A stretch of 52,729 nt of DNA from Acetobacterium bakii (GCF_001263355.1 NZ_LGYO01000017.1:39703-92431); one strand, 5' to 3'; shown: positions 7,717-17,900, counted from the first letter of the stretch. The notes: generated from the sequence alone by a model not told the origin. Numbers and translations are program-made.

Positions 7717-8364
7717 ATGAAAAACATTATGATTTTTGGTGATTCAAACACATGGGGATGGGATCCATCCAACGATCTAGTAGCGGTCATTAAACGCTGG
7801 CCGGATGATGTTCGCTGGGCCGGAGTACTTCAGGCCGAGTTAGGGGATGACTACAAAGTTATCCAGGAAGGTCTCAATGGCAGAACCACAGTTTGGGATG
7901 ATCCCATTGAAGAATACCGCTGCGGAAAACAACATATTATCCCCTTGTTAGATACCCATGCACCTCTGGATTTGGTCATTATCATGATTGGAACCAATGA
8001 TCTTAAAGATCGTTATACGGTGACTGCTCAGGATATTGCCAATGGCGCAGGATTGATTCTTGATAAAACTTTGGCTCAGATCGGCGCCTTTGGGCCTAAT
8101 GGCCCCAAGGTTTTATTCATTGCACCGCCAACCCTGGGTTCCATTGAAAACGGAATATTTAAATTCATGTTTGCAGGAAACCGTGAAAAATCCGAACAAA
8201 TGCCGGAATTTTATAAGGGGGTAGCTCAGAGCCGCGGGGTTCCCTATTTTGATGCCGGGACAGTTGCCAAAGCAAGTGCGGTTGATGGGCTTCATATGGA
8301 AGCCGAAAGTCATGCTGCGCTGGGAAAAGCAGTAGCCATTGAAGTCAAAAAAATATTACAATAA
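7717..8364 (+). CDS. SGNH/GDSL-family hydrolase (arylesterase/acyl-hydrolase type)
   Basis: 215-residue hydrolase. Block I IFGDSNTWGWDP has the nucleophilic serine, NGRTTVWDD is block II, IGTNDLKDRY is block III and DGLHMEAESH holds the catalytic Asp and His. No signal peptide, so it is cytoplasmic. The start at 7717 is chosen over the in-frame ATG at 7702 because GGAGGA (7704-7709) must serve as its ribosome site. Most similar in layout to bacterial arylesterases and lipolytic enzymes that remove short acyl groups. Placed between the dha genes and the amidohydrolase/kinase pair, it could deacylate a polyol ester, but that is only context. It has its own terminator. Confidence 0.85.
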   Translation: MKNIMIFGDSNTWGWDPSNDLVAVIKRWPDDVRWAGVLQAELGDDYKVIQEGLNGRTTVWDDPIEEYRCGKQHIIPLLDTHAPLDLVIIMIGTNDLKDRYTVTAQDIANGAGLILDKTLAQIGAFGPNGPKVLFIAPPTLGSIENGIFKFMFAGNREKSEQMPEFYKGVAQSRGVPYFDAGTVAKASAVDGLHMEAESHAALGKAVAIEVKKILQ

Positions 8365-8411
8365 GCTGCTAAAAATAATGGTTGGTTAAAATAGGCTGCT
8401 TTAACAGCCAT

Positions 8412-8434
8412 AGGCGGCGTAACGTCGCCTTTTA
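8412..8434 (+). terminator. Intrinsic terminator after SGNH hydrolase
   Basis: AGGCGGCG-TAA-CGTCGCCT stem with one G-U pair, followed by a short T-run. Confidence 0.7.
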
Positions 8435-8517
8435 CAATTTAAATATAAAACAGGTAATTGCGAAGCTTGCAAGAGTTTAGCAAACGCCGATGATACAAAG
8501 AAAAAAAGGAGGAAACA

Positions 8518-10056
8518 ATGAATAATAAAACCGCACTGATTAATGGGCTCGGCATCACCATGGATGCCGTTAACCCAAAGTGTGAGGGTATTTATCTAAA
8601 AGACGGGAAAATAGAGGCGCTAGGTTCCACCAAAGAAATTAAGGCATTGGCAGAAAAAGAGGGAGCAGCAATCATCGATCTTCAGGGAAAAACGTTTTTG
8701 CCCGGACTGCATGATTGTCATGTTCATATAATGACTACGGGCATGTCGTCTATTGGCATTGATCTGTTTAATTGCAAATCCATAGAGGAAGTCATTAAAA
8801 CCTTGGAAAAAGAGAAAACAACCTCGGAAAAAGAGTGGATTTATGGTTACGGACTTGATGAATCCCGATTGATTGAAAAAAGGCCTCCAACTGCTAAAGA
8901 ATTGGATAAAAATTTTGGGAAACGGCCTGTTTATCTGGTGGATCGGGGCCTGCATTATACCCAGGTTAACACCATCGCCATGGAAATCATGAAATTTGCC
9001 GGAAATGAAGAAGGCTTGGGTAAGGATGAAGCGGGAAACTTAACCGGAAGACTTCACAGCCACGCCAACAGCCATGCCAGAAAATATTTTTTTGACAAGA
9101 TGACCTGGTCACAGCGTGAAGCGGCAATCCGCTACACGGTTCAAACTGCAGTAAAAATGGGAGTAACCACTATCCATGGCATGGAAGGTGGGGACCTGTC
9201 GTCAGATGAGGATATTCCGGTTTTTTTAGAAATTATGGATAGTCTGCCGGTGCATGTGGTTCTCCATTGGTGCAGTACGAAGCCCGAGGAAGTCATTGCT
9301 AAAGGATTGAAAATCATCGGAACTGATATTTTACTGGATGGCTCCATCGGTTCACGGACCGCTGCTTTTGAAGAAGCCTATGCCGATGATCCCAACACTA
9401 GAGGGGTTCTCTATTATGAGGACGACTGGATTACAAATTATATTGTTGAGGCCCATAAGAATGGTCTGCAAACCGGGTTTCATGCCATTGGACAGCGTGG
9501 CATTGTCCAGGCGCTGAATTGCCTGGAAAGGGCAATTCAGATTTATCCCAAAGAGGATCATCGTTTTCGAATTGAGCACTTTGGTTTTCCCGATGAACAG
9601 GACATTAAGCGGGCGGCAACCCTGGGTGTGGTTATTTCCACCCAACCAGCCTTCACCTATTTAAGAGGAGGGCCGGAAAGCGTTTATGAGGATCGCGTGG
9701 GAAACAAACGAAATTCCCGGGCATATCCCCTTCGTGAATTTTTAGATGCCGGGATTGTTGTTGGTGGCGGTTCTGACTCCAGTGTGACGCCCATTGACCC
9801 GGTCATGGGAATTCATGCGGCCGTGAATCCGCCCTATGCTCAAAATGCCATAACTCCAGAGGAAGCCCTCAGACTTTTCACCATTGATGGTGCCTACTGC
9901 GCCAAAGAAGAAGCAGTCAGGGGGAGTTTAACCCCTGGAAAAGCTGGCGATATTACGGTTTTATCCCAAAACCCGTTAGATGTTCCACCGGAAAAAATCA
10001 AGGATATTAAAGTTGAACTAACCATTTATCAGGGTAAGGTTGTCTATAAAAAATAA
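8518..10056 (+). CDS. YtcJ-type metal-dependent amidohydrolase
   Basis: 512-residue amidohydrolase-superfamily enzyme, usual length for the YtcJ group. The metal-binding HxH is HDCHVHI (~residue 63-67), DGSIGSR and HAIGQRG follow, a further His lies in RIEHFGFPDE and the catalytic Asp in GGGSDSSV. A short N-terminal beta-sandwich segment carries GLGITMDAV and ends with FLPGLHD. Members hydrolyse cyclic amides, N-acyl or formamide-like bonds; the substrate cannot be told from sequence. ATG at 8518 follows AAAAAGGAGG. The next gene, a GlpK-family kinase, begins 16 nt after its stop, so the pair is an operon and the kinase may act on a product of this enzyme or of the SGNH hydrolase upstream. 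Confidence 0.85.
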   Translation: MNNKTALINGLGITMDAVNPKCEGIYLKDGKIEALGSTKEIKALAEKEGAAIIDLQGKTFLPGLHDCHVHIMTTGMSSIGIDLFNCKSIEEVIKTLEKEKTTSEKEWIYGYGLDESRLIEKRPPTAKELDKNFGKRPVYLVDRGLHYTQVNTIAMEIMKFAGNEEGLGKDEAGNLTGRLHSHANSHARKYFFDKMTWSQREAAIRYTVQTAVKMGVTTIHGMEGGDLSSDEDIPVFLEIMDSLPVHVVLHWCSTKPEEVIAKGLKIIGTDILLDGSIGSRTAAFEEAYADDPNTRGVLYYEDDWITNYIVEAHKNGLQTGFHAIGQRGIVQALNCLERAIQIYPKEDHRFRIEHFGFPDEQDIKRAATLGVVISTQPAFTYLRGGPESVYEDRVGNKRNSRAYPLREFLDAGIVVGGGSDSSVTPIDPVMGIHAAVNPPYAQNAITPEEALRLFTIDGAYCAKEEAVRGSLTPGKAGDITVLSQNPLDVPPEKIKDIKVELTIYQGKVVYKK

Positions 10057-10072
10057 AGAACGGAGAAGGATC

Positions 10073-11560
10073 ATGAAATATATTTTAGGAATTGATGAGG
10101 GTACCACCGGTGTCAAGGTGATGATTTTTGACAAGGCAGTGAATATCATCAGTCAGGCTTATTCTGAATTTACTCAGCATTTTCCGCAATCCGGATGGGT
10201 TGAACATGATGCCGGTGAAATCTGGGATGTCACTATGAAAATGGTGGCAGAAGCGCTGAAAAACGGAAATGTTAAACCCACGGACATCGAAGCCATCGGG
10301 ATTACCAATCAGCGTGAAACCACCGTTTTCTGGGACAAAAAAACCGGTCAACCTGTCTGTCGAGCCATTGTCTGGCAGGATCGGCGGACCCTTGATATCT
10401 GTGAGGCGCTGGAAGCCAAGGATGGCCCGGGGATTGTGGATCGCACCGGAATGATCATTGTTCCCAACGATGCGGCAACCAAAATTCGATGGCTACTTGA
10501 TAACGACCCCAAGGTTAAATCCGGAGTGGATAAAGGGGAACTTCTGTATGGCACCATTGATACCTGGCTGGTGTGGAAACTCACCGGGGGGCGGGCCCAT
10601 GTGACGGATTATTCCAATGCATCGGTAACCCTGCTTCAAAACGCGCGGACCTTACAATATGATGACTGGATTTTAAAAGAATTGGCTATCCCTAGGGAAA
10701 TTTTACCGGAACTCAGAACATCGAGTGAAGTTTATGGCATGACCGAGCCTGGCGTTTTCTTTGGTGCTGAAGTTCCGGTGGCGGGGATTTTGGGAGATCA
10801 GCAATCAGCCGCCTTCGGACAGGGTTGTCTTGAAAAAGGAATGGCTAAAAATACCTATGGTACCGGTTCCTTTATGGTCATGAACACCGGGGATAAATAT
10901 GTGCCGCCTTCAGATGGGCTTTTCTCACCGGTGCTCTGGAGTGCCAAAGGACGTACGGATTACGGGCTGGAGGGAATGGCCGATGTTTCAGGTGCGGTTA
11001 TCCAATGGCTGAGAGATGGACTTAACATCATCAGCGATGCCAAAGAAGCTGAAGAGCTGGCACTTCAGGTGGAGGACAGCCTGGGTGTTTATTTTGTGCC
11101 GGCCTTTGTGGGATTGGGAGCACCCTATTTTGATTCCTACGCCCGGGGCACCATTGTGGGGATTTCCAGAGGAACCACCAAGCATCATATTGCCAGGGCT
11201 GCTCTGGAATCCATGGCTTTTCAGGTGAAAGATGCTTTTAATGTTATGGAACGAAAATCCGGATTCAACCTTACCAAACTTCGCGCTGATGGCGGTGGCG
11301 CAAAAAGCGATTTTATGCTCCAGTTCCAGGCAGATATTCTGGGGATTCCAGTGGAACGCCCAATGATCACCGAAACCACCACCCTGGGAGCGGTTTATGC
11401 GGCCGGCCTGGCGGTGGGGTACTGGGACAGTTTTGAAGAAATTGGCGAATTTTGGAAAATTGAAAAACGTTTTGAACCAAAAATCAGCGATGAAAAACGC
11501 AAAGAACTTTGTGGGTTTTGGGATAAAGCAGTCCAACGATCTGCCGGCTGGTTAAAATAA
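10073..11560 (+). CDS. glpK: GlpK-family (FGGY) polyol kinase with altered glycerol pocket
   Basis: 495-residue FGGY kinase, closest in pattern to glycerol kinase: ITNQRETT (Arg81, Glu82), VWQDRRT (Trp101), GTIDTWLVWKLTGG, GDQQSAAFGQ (substrate Asp) and NTYGTGSFM. The start at 10073 is set by GGAGAAGGA just upstream and by the IDEGTTG fold start; an earlier in-frame ATG at 10040 overlaps the amidohydrolase. Against E. coli GlpK, the glycerol-contacting Tyr135 (PYFSGTK) is Asn132 here (PNDAATK), and LEGAVFMAG is LEGMADVSG. These changes open the pocket, so another polyol (erythritol, threitol or a modified glycerol) is plausible. The product would be a polyol phosphate. Family firm, glycerol specificity doubtful. 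Confidence 0.82.
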   Translation: MKYILGIDEGTTGVKVMIFDKAVNIISQAYSEFTQHFPQSGWVEHDAGEIWDVTMKMVAEALKNGNVKPTDIEAIGITNQRETTVFWDKKTGQPVCRAIVWQDRRTLDICEALEAKDGPGIVDRTGMIIVPNDAATKIRWLLDNDPKVKSGVDKGELLYGTIDTWLVWKLTGGRAHVTDYSNASVTLLQNARTLQYDDWILKELAIPREILPELRTSSEVYGMTEPGVFFGAEVPVAGILGDQQSAAFGQGCLEKGMAKNTYGTGSFMVMNTGDKYVPPSDGLFSPVLWSAKGRTDYGLEGMADVSGAVIQWLRDGLNIISDAKEAEELALQVEDSLGVYFVPAFVGLGAPYFDSYARGTIVGISRGTTKHHIARAALESMAFQVKDAFNVMERKSGFNLTKLRADGGGAKSDFMLQFQADILGIPVERPMITETTTLGAVYAAGLAVGYWDSFEEIGEFWKIEKRFEPKISDEKRKELCGFWDKAVQRSAGWLK

Positions 11561-11587
11561 ACTATTTTATTAAATAAAAACAAGTTA

Positions 11588-11616
11588 AGGAACCTCTGAA
11601 AATAGGGGTTCTTTTT
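11588..11616 (+). terminator. Intrinsic terminator after glpK-like gene
   Basis: GAACCTC/GGGGTTC stem (one G-U pair) followed by TTTTT. Confidence 0.8.
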
Positions 11617-11808
11617 CGGTTTAACAGCGGGTCAGTCCCTGTGGCTGCAGGAAATCCGGTATAATTCGTTTTATGGTATGAGTTGGTCAAGCTGTTCTAT
11701 TGGTTTCAAGAAAAATAAGTAAATGTTTTCTGATGCATTTATTTTCTTTTAAAGTGGTATATAGATTTATAAAGATACTCTGTATAAATAAAGGAAGGAA
11801 GGGTGAAT

Positions 11809-12084
11809 ATGAAAAATTTTAATGATTTTATGAAAGCAATTCGTCATGGAAGATTGGCGGAAGAGGCAAGAAAACAGATCGGGATTAAAATGAAAGATGA
11901 TGAAAAGATTAAAGTCCTCATTGAGCTGGCCAGGAAATACGATTATGATGTGGGTTACTATGCTTTAATAGAAGACAGGAAAAGAGCTGATGCAAAAGCT
12001 TTTGAAGAAGAGATTCAGACCGCGGCTAAGCTTGGAATCGAAGTGCAACACAACGTTCGTGATTATGGATGGCCTTTTTCTTAG
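11809..12084 (+). CDS. Small protein, possibly Nif11-like
   Basis: 91-residue, charged, soluble-looking protein without signal peptide or cysteines. The N-terminal part (NFNDFMKAIRHGRLAEEARKQ...KVLIELARKYDYDVG) resembles the Nif11 helical domain found in nitrogen-fixation loci and in leader peptides of ribosomal peptide natural products, but no Gly-Gly cleavage site, core peptide or modifying enzyme is nearby. ATG at 11809 is preferred over the GTG two codons upstream because GGAAGGAAGGG is then at the right distance. It lies alone between the kinase terminator and the amino-acid ABC operon. Function unknown; the Nif11 suggestion is by eye only. Confidence 0.6.
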   Translation: MKNFNDFMKAIRHGRLAEEARKQIGIKMKDDEKIKVLIELARKYDYDVGYYALIEDRKRADAKAFEEEIQTAAKLGIEVQHNVRDYGWPFS

Positions 12085-12143
12085 TAGTGGTCAAGGTGAA
12101 ATATAGTTTCGCCAGCACCAAATAATTATAAGATTTAAGAAAA

Positions 12144-12179
12144 TTATCACTGTAAAGGGCTAGCAATGTACTGTGATAA
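12144..12179. promoter_or_regulatory. Inverted repeat upstream of amino-acid ABC operon
   Basis: TTATCACTGTA and TACTGTGATAA (10 of 11 positions) separated by 14 nt, lying just before a TATAAT at 12185. The position suits an operator or activator site for the substrate-binding protein gene; no good -35 is seen, which favours an activator. Confidence 0.45.
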
Positions 12180-12226
12180 AGTGTATAATATCCCCATATT
12201 ATATTAGGAAAAGAGGAAAAAAAGGG

Positions 12227-13030
12227 ATGAAAAAAAGAAGTATATTCGGATTAATGCTTGTTGTCATTCTTGTGGCCAGTTTATTTGCAGGCTGTAGCAG
12301 CAATACTGCGACAACCGAAGAAACTGCAAGCAATGATGATAAAACCTTCGTTGTTGGTTTAGACGATTCCTTCCCACCAATGGGTTTCAGAGACGATAAG
12401 AATGAAATCGTTGGTTTTGATGTGGATCTGGCCAAAGAAGTTGGAAAACGTATGGGTATGGAAGTTGTCCTGCAACCAATTAATTGGGATACCAAGGAAT
12501 TAGAACTTGACTCTGGGAACATCGATGTTATCTGGAATGGTTTAACCATCACAGACGAACGCAAGGCGGCCATGGATTTCAGTGCGCCTTACCTTGAAAA
12601 TGACCAGGTGATTGTTGTTAAAAAGGATTCTCCAATTAAAACAAAAGCTGATTTGGCAGGCAAGAACATCGGTCTTCAAAAGGGCTCCTCGGCCTATGAT
12701 GCGTTTATTGCAGATCCAATCAGTACCCAAACAGCAGCAATGAATGAATATCCGGAAAATGTATCAGCGTTGACTGATCTTGGCATTGGCCGTATCGACG
12801 CGGTTATTGTTGATTCAATCGTTGCCCGTTACTACATTACCACTGAAAATGCGGATTACGTTATTTTAGATGAAAGCTTATCACCAGAGCTCTATGGCGT
12901 CGGCATTAAAAAAGGCAATACTGAATTACAAACCAAAATTCAAGATGCTATGGATGCCATGATCGCTGACGGCACCGCCGCTGAAATTTCCACAAACTGG
13001 TTTGGCTCAGACATTATTTACAAACCATAA
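12227..13030 (+). CDS. Polar amino-acid ABC transporter, substrate-binding lipoprotein
   Basis: 267 residues. The N-terminal signal MKKRSIFGLMLVVILVASLF ends in the lipobox LFAGC with lipidated Cys23, so it is anchored outside the membrane. The mature part is an SBP_bac_3 domain: VGLDDSFPPMGFRDD, IVGFDVDLAKEVGKRMG, GLTITDERK and GKNIGLQKGSSAYD are typical of polar amino-acid (cystine/glutamine/histidine type) receptors. ATG at 12227 with AGAGG and GGG upstream begins exactly at the signal peptide; an upstream in-frame start would spoil it. A terminator-like hairpin separates it from the permease, so the receptor is probably made in excess. Ligand not predictable. Confidence 0.92.
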   Translation: MKKRSIFGLMLVVILVASLFAGCSSNTATTEETASNDDKTFVVGLDDSFPPMGFRDDKNEIVGFDVDLAKEVGKRMGMEVVLQPINWDTKELELDSGNIDVIWNGLTITDERKAAMDFSAPYLENDQVIVVKKDSPIKTKADLAGKNIGLQKGSSAYDAFIADPISTQTAAMNEYPENVSALTDLGIGRIDAVIVDSIVARYYITTENADYVILDESLSPELYGVGIKKGNTELQTKIQDAMDAMIADGTAAEISTNWFGSDIIYKP

Positions 13031-13054
13031 TTTTCAGAAAAAACCAATCACTAG

Positions 13055-13086
13055 AAATCGGATAGTTTTCTATCCGATTTTTTTAT
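13055..13086 (+). terminator. Attenuator hairpin between receptor and permease genes
   Basis: Perfect 11-bp stem (13055-13065 with 13070-13080), TTTT loop, then a T-rich run. It lies inside the operon and would allow partial read-through, raising receptor over permease. Confidence 0.8.
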
Positions 13087-13108
13087 TTTATTGCTCAGGA
13101 GAACAATT

Positions 13109-13771
13109 ATGTCAGATTATTTAACTTATTTATCCAATATTACACTGCCTATGATTTATGGGATGGGTATTACCCTCAGCGTTTTCGCCGTGACCATCGT
13201 CTGCTCCATTCCATTGGGCTTTCTTTTTACGTTGATGGTGCGAAGCAAAATCAAGCCTGTTAAAGCCTTTGCAAACGGGTATATCTACGTTTTGCGGGGG
13301 ACCCCGCTGCTGCTGCAATTGATGTTTGTTTACTTTGGATTACCCTTGCTTCCGTTTATTGGACAGTTTTTTATTTTTGGCCGCTTCACAGCTGCCTGTG
13401 TCGCCTTTGGACTGAACTATTCGGCCTATTTTGCAGAAATATTTCGTGGCGGACTGCTTGCCATTGACAAGGGTCAGTATGAAGCGGCGAAGGTCCTGGG
13501 ATTGACAAAGATTCAGACAATGATTCGGGTCGTCGTTCCCCAGATGATTCGTGTGTGTTTGCCTTCCATCAGCAACGAAACCATTACGCTGGTAAAGGAT
13601 ACGGCTCTGGTAACGGTTATCGGTGTGGCTGAAATTCTGCACTATGCAAAAACCGCAGTGAATCGTGATGGAGACACCTTTGCCTTCCTCGTTGCCGCCG
13701 CATTATACCTGATGATTAATTTTGTCATTACCATGGTCTTTAAAAAGCTTGAAAAGAAATATGAATTTTAG
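13109..13771 (+). CDS. Polar amino-acid ABC transporter, permease
   Basis: 220-residue HisM/GlnP-type permease with about five membrane helices. The cytoplasmic EAA loop reads [24 protein letters not shown] split over ~130-155. [18 protein letters not shown] is a family signature. The start at 13109 follows CAGGAGAA; an in-frame ATG at 13091 lacks a site. Probably works as a homodimer with the ATPase encoded 11 nt downstream. Substrate follows the receptor and is unknown beyond a polar amino acid. Confidence 0.92.
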   Translation: MSDYLTYLSNITLPMIYGMGITLSVFAVTIVCSIPLGFLFTLMVRSKIKPVKAFANGYIYVLRGTPLLLQLMFVYFGLPLLPFIGQFFIFGRFTAACVAFGLNYSAYFAEIFRGGLLAIDKGQYEAAKVLGLTKIQTMIRVVVPQMIRVCLPSISNETITLVKDTALVTVIGVAEILHYAKTAVNRDGDTFAFLVAAALYLMINFVITMVFKKLEKKYEF

Positions 13772-13782
13772 GAGGTGTGAAC

Positions 13783-14583
13783 ATGGAAATAATAAAAGTC
13801 AATAAACTCAATAAAAGTTTTGGTGATAACCACGTCCTGAATGATATTTCATTTAGTGTGAATAAGGGTGATGTGATGGCGATTATTGGATCTTCGGGTT
13901 CAGGAAAATCGACATTGCTGCGCTGTCTCATCGATTTGGAAAAAGCCGATAGCGGAGATATTATCATGGAGGGCAAGCCTTTGATGGAATCAGGGGTGTA
14001 TACCAGTCCTCAGGAAATTAGAGCCATTATTATTAGAATGGGAATGGTTTTTCAGCACTTCAATTTGTTTCCGCATCTTACGGTGCGACAAAATCTGGAG
14101 CTGGCTCCGAAGGTGGTAAAAAAAGAAGAACCCCTTGAAATGAATCAGCGGTGTGAAGCCTATCTCAACAAGGTTGGGTTGCTGGATCGTATTGATGCTA
14201 TGCCTTCGACATTGTCCGGTGGGGAAAAGCAGCGGGTGGCTATTGCCAGAGCATTGATGATGAATCCGGATATTCTGCTTTTTGATGAGCCGACATCGGC
14301 CCTGGATCCTGAGTTGACCGGCGAAGTTTTGAGTGTCATGAAAAATCTTGCCACGGAACATATGACCATGGTGGTGGTTACCCATGAAATGAGCTTTGCC
14401 CGGGATGTGGCCAATAAGGTAATTTTTATGGATTCAGGTAAAATTTTAGAGGTTGGATCGCCGAAAGATATTTTTATAAATCCCAAGGAGCCCAGAACCC
14501 GAGAATTTCTCAGCAGTATCCTAAGAGATCAGAGTGACCGGGGAAAAGAGAAGAAACGATATAAACTGAAAAAGCACGCATAA
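13783..14583 (+). CDS. Polar amino-acid ABC transporter, ATP-binding protein
   Basis: 266-residue GlnQ/HisP-type ATPase. Walker [11 protein letters not shown]-loop [12 protein letters not shown], signature [14 protein letters not shown], Walker [14 protein letters not shown] and the H-loop in VVTHEM are all present. ATG at 13783 is set by GGAGG 7 nt upstream; a GTG two codons earlier is too close. The C-terminal tail (after [19 protein letters not shown]) is unusually basic. Last gene of the three-gene importer, followed by a terminator. Confidence 0.93.
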   Translation: MEIIKVNKLNKSFGDNHVLNDISFSVNKGDVMAIIGSSGSGKSTLLRCLIDLEKADSGDIIMEGKPLMESGVYTSPQEIRAIIIRMGMVFQHFNLFPHLTVRQNLELAPKVVKKEEPLEMNQRCEAYLNKVGLLDRIDAMPSTLSGGEKQRVAIARALMMNPDILLFDEPTSALDPELTGEVLSVMKNLATEHMTMVVVTHEMSFARDVANKVIFMDSGKILEVGSPKDIFINPKEPRTREFLSSILRDQSDRGKEKKRYKLKKHA

Positions 14584-14594
14584 GCACGCAGATA

Positions 14595-14645
14595 CAAAGC
14601 CTCCCCGGGCAAACCTGGGAAGGCTTTGTTTTTGCTTTTTTTTTA
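14595..14645 (+). terminator. Intrinsic terminator after amino-acid ABC operon
   Basis: CAAAGCCT...AGGCTTTG stem with an inner CCCGGG/CCTGGG helix, followed by two T-runs. Confidence 0.88.
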
Positions 14646-14650
14646 AAAAA

Positions 14651-14690
14651 CTATCACAAAAACTTTGACAGATGAAAGTTTTTGTGATAG
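14651..14690. repeat. Perfect 16-bp inverted repeat enclosing a promoter
   Basis: Arms 14651-14666 and 14675-14690 (CTATCACAAAAACTTT and its complement), 8-nt spacer. A TTGACA at 14665-14670 and TAGCAT at 14688-14693 with 17-nt spacing fall within it, so it could be an operator over an rpoB promoter. Without a T-run it is not a standard terminator. Confidence 0.6.
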
Positions 14691-14704
14691 CATATTAAAT
14701 TGCA

Positions 14705-14732
14705 TTGGTATCTTTAAAAATAAGGTTATAAT
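14705..14732 (+). promoter_or_regulatory. Probable rpoB promoter
   Basis: TTGGTA, 16-nt spacer, TATAAT. It would give a leader of about 225 nt before rpoB. The leader (14740-14950) has no gene that I can support and no riboswitch that I recognise. Confidence 0.5.
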
Positions 14733-14965
14733 GCATCCTTGACGTCAATTTTAGGTGATCAATTACAGAGGTATGCTGGTGGACATAAACTGATCAAAGG
14801 TGATATGAAAGCAAAGCTTGTCGTTTTGGACTTGATTTTCTAACCTAATGATAACACAGGGAAGGTTGAAACACAACAGGCAAATTCGGACGGTCAGAAC
14901 AAGGGAACATTGGGTTTCTGTTTGACAATTCGGTTGCTGAATATTTTTGCGAGGGGTGATATTGG

Positions 14966-17900
14966 ATGGTAATGTTACATCCTGAAAAAGACGGATTAAG
15001 AACACGCCAAAGCTTTTCTAAAATCAAAGAAGTTATTGAAATGCCGAACCTGATTGAGGTTCAAAAGGATTCCTATAACTGGTTTATTGAAAAGGGTCTT
15101 CAGGAAGTTTTCGACGATATTGATAAAATCGAAGACTATACCGGAAATCTGGTTTTAGAATTTGTGGATTATTCCATTGAAGGAAAAACAAAGTACACAG
15201 TGGAAGAGTGTAAAGAAAGGGATCAAACCTACTTTATACCATTAAAAGTGACAGTTCGTTTAATTAACAAAGAAAAGAATGAAGTAAAAGAGCAAAAGGT
15301 CTATATGGCTGATTTGCATAAAATGACAGATACCGGAACCTTCATTGTCAATGGAGCAGAACGTGTTATTGTCAGCCAGCTGGTGCGATCACCAGGGGCA
15401 TATTTCTCGTTGAGTCGAGATAAGCTTGGGAAGAAACTTTTTTCAGCCCAAGTCATTCCAAACCGTGGGGCCTGGCTGGAATACGAAACCGATTCTAACG
15501 ACATTATGTATGTTAAAATTGACCGTACCCGCAAGCTGCCAATCACCGCTCTTATTCGGGCCCTGGGATTGGGAACCAACCAGGAAATCCTGGATTTCTA
15601 CGGGGATGACTACCGCTTGATTGAAACCATTAAAAAAGATGAAAATAACAATATGAAATCCACCAGAGACGGTTTGATTGAGATTTACAAAAGACTTCGT
15701 CCCGGTGAACCGCCAACCGTTGAAAGTGCTCAGTCATTACTTAACTCCATGTTTTTTGATGATCGACGTTACGATTTAGCCAAGGTTGGTCGTCATAAGT
15801 ATAATAAGAAGCTATCCCTGGCAACCCGAATAGCAGGACAACGTGCTGCAAATACGGTTGTAAACTCAGATACCGGTGAGGTTTATGTTGAAGCCGGTGA
15901 AATCATCACCATGGACTCAGCAATTGAAATCCAAAACTCAGGTATTAATATGGTAGATGTTACAGTAGAAGAAAATACTGTACGTGTTATCGGAAATGGC
16001 TTTGTTGATATTCATGCCCAGGATATTCCGTTTGACATCAGCGACCTGGACATTAAGGAATACGTTTGTTTTGAAGTTCTAAAAGATATTTTAGAGGCGG
16101 ATGCGACGGATGAAGAAAAGAAGAAAAATCTGAAAAAACGTATGGATGAGCTGATACCAAAGCATGTGCTTATTTCAGATCTTCACGCTTCCATCAGTTA
16201 TATTATCGGCCTTGATTATGATATTGGCGCCATTGATGACATTGACCATTTAGGAAATCGCCGTTTACGTTCAGTTGGAGAGTTGCTCCAGAACCAGTTT
16301 AGAATCGGCCTTTCCCGTATGGAACGTGTTGTTCGTGAACGAATGTCAGTTCAGGATGATGAAGTATTAACACCCCAGGGGTTAATTAATACCCGTCCGG
16401 TTAATGCTGCCTTAAAGGAATTCTTCGGAAGTTCCCAGCTTTCACAGTTTATGGATCAAACTAACCCATTGGCTGAGTTAACCCATAAAAGACGTCTTTC
16501 AGCACTGGGACCCGGTGGTTTGAGCCGTGAGCGTGCCGGTTTTGAGGTTCGTGATGTTCATCATAGTCATTATGGCCGGATGTGCCCGATTGAAACCCCA
16601 GAAGGTCCAAACATCGGACTTATCGGTTCACTCAGTACCTATGCCCGTGTCAACGAATACGGATTTATTGAAGCCCCTTACCGAAAGGTTTATGATGGCG
16701 TCGTCACCGATGAGATTCATTATTTAGCCGCAGATGAAGAAGGTCGTTTCACCATTGCCCAGGCCAATGAGCCTTTGGATGACGAAGGACGTTTTGTCCG
16801 TGAACAGGTAACCGGTCGTGCCGGCAGCAAACGAGATTTTGTGCTTATTCAAAATGACCGCGTGGATTATATGGATATTTCGCCGAAACAGATTGTTTCT
16901 GTGGCAACATCCCTCATTCCCTTCCTTGAAAATGATGATGCCAACCGCGCCCTCATGGGTGCCAACATGCAACGTCAGGCAGTGCCGCTTTTGATTCCTA
17001 AGGCACCTGTTATCGGAACCGGTATGGAACACAAGGCTGCCAAGGATTCAGGCGTTTGTGTGATTGCCAAGAATGCCGGCGTTATTGAGCGAGTAGAAGC
17101 AACAGCAATCCACATTCGAACAGATGTTGGGGAACTGGATAAATATACCCTTTTAAAATTCAAGCGTTCCAATCAGGGAACCTGTATGAACCACAAGCCT
17201 TTGGTAAACAGAGGGCAGTATGTTCAGGCAGGTGAGATCATTGCTGATGGTCCTTCCACAGAAATGGGCGAACTTGCTCTTGGACGAAATATTCTCATGG
17301 GATTTATGACCTGGGAAGGTTACAACTACGAGGATGCTATCCTGATTAATGAATCGTTATTAAAGCGGGATGTTTTCACATCCATTCATATCGAAGAGTT
17401 TGAAGCGGAAGCCCGTGAAACTAAGCTCGGACCTGAAGAAATTACCCGGGATATTCCCAATGTCAGCGAAGATGCCCTGAAAAACCTTGACGAACGGGGT
17501 ATTATCTTTGTTGGTGCTGAGGTTAAATCAGATGATATTTTAGTTGGTAAGGTTACGCCCAAGGGTGAAACTGATCTTTCCGCCGAAGAAAAGCTGTTAA
17601 GAGCCATTTTCGGAGAAAAAGCACGGGAAATCCGGGATACATCATTGAAAGTTCCTCATGGAGAAACCGGTATTGTACTGGATGTTAAGTTATTCTCCCG
17701 GGAGAATAAGGATGAAGATCTTAAACCGGGGGTTAACACCCTGGTTCGTGTCCTTATTGCAGTTAAGCGAAAGATTTCCGTTGGGGATAAAATGGCGGGT
17801 CGTCATGGAAATAAAGGGGTTATTTCCCGAATACTTCCTGAAGAAGATATGCCTTTCATGCCGGATGGAACACCGCTGGAGATTGTCCTTAATCCTTTAG

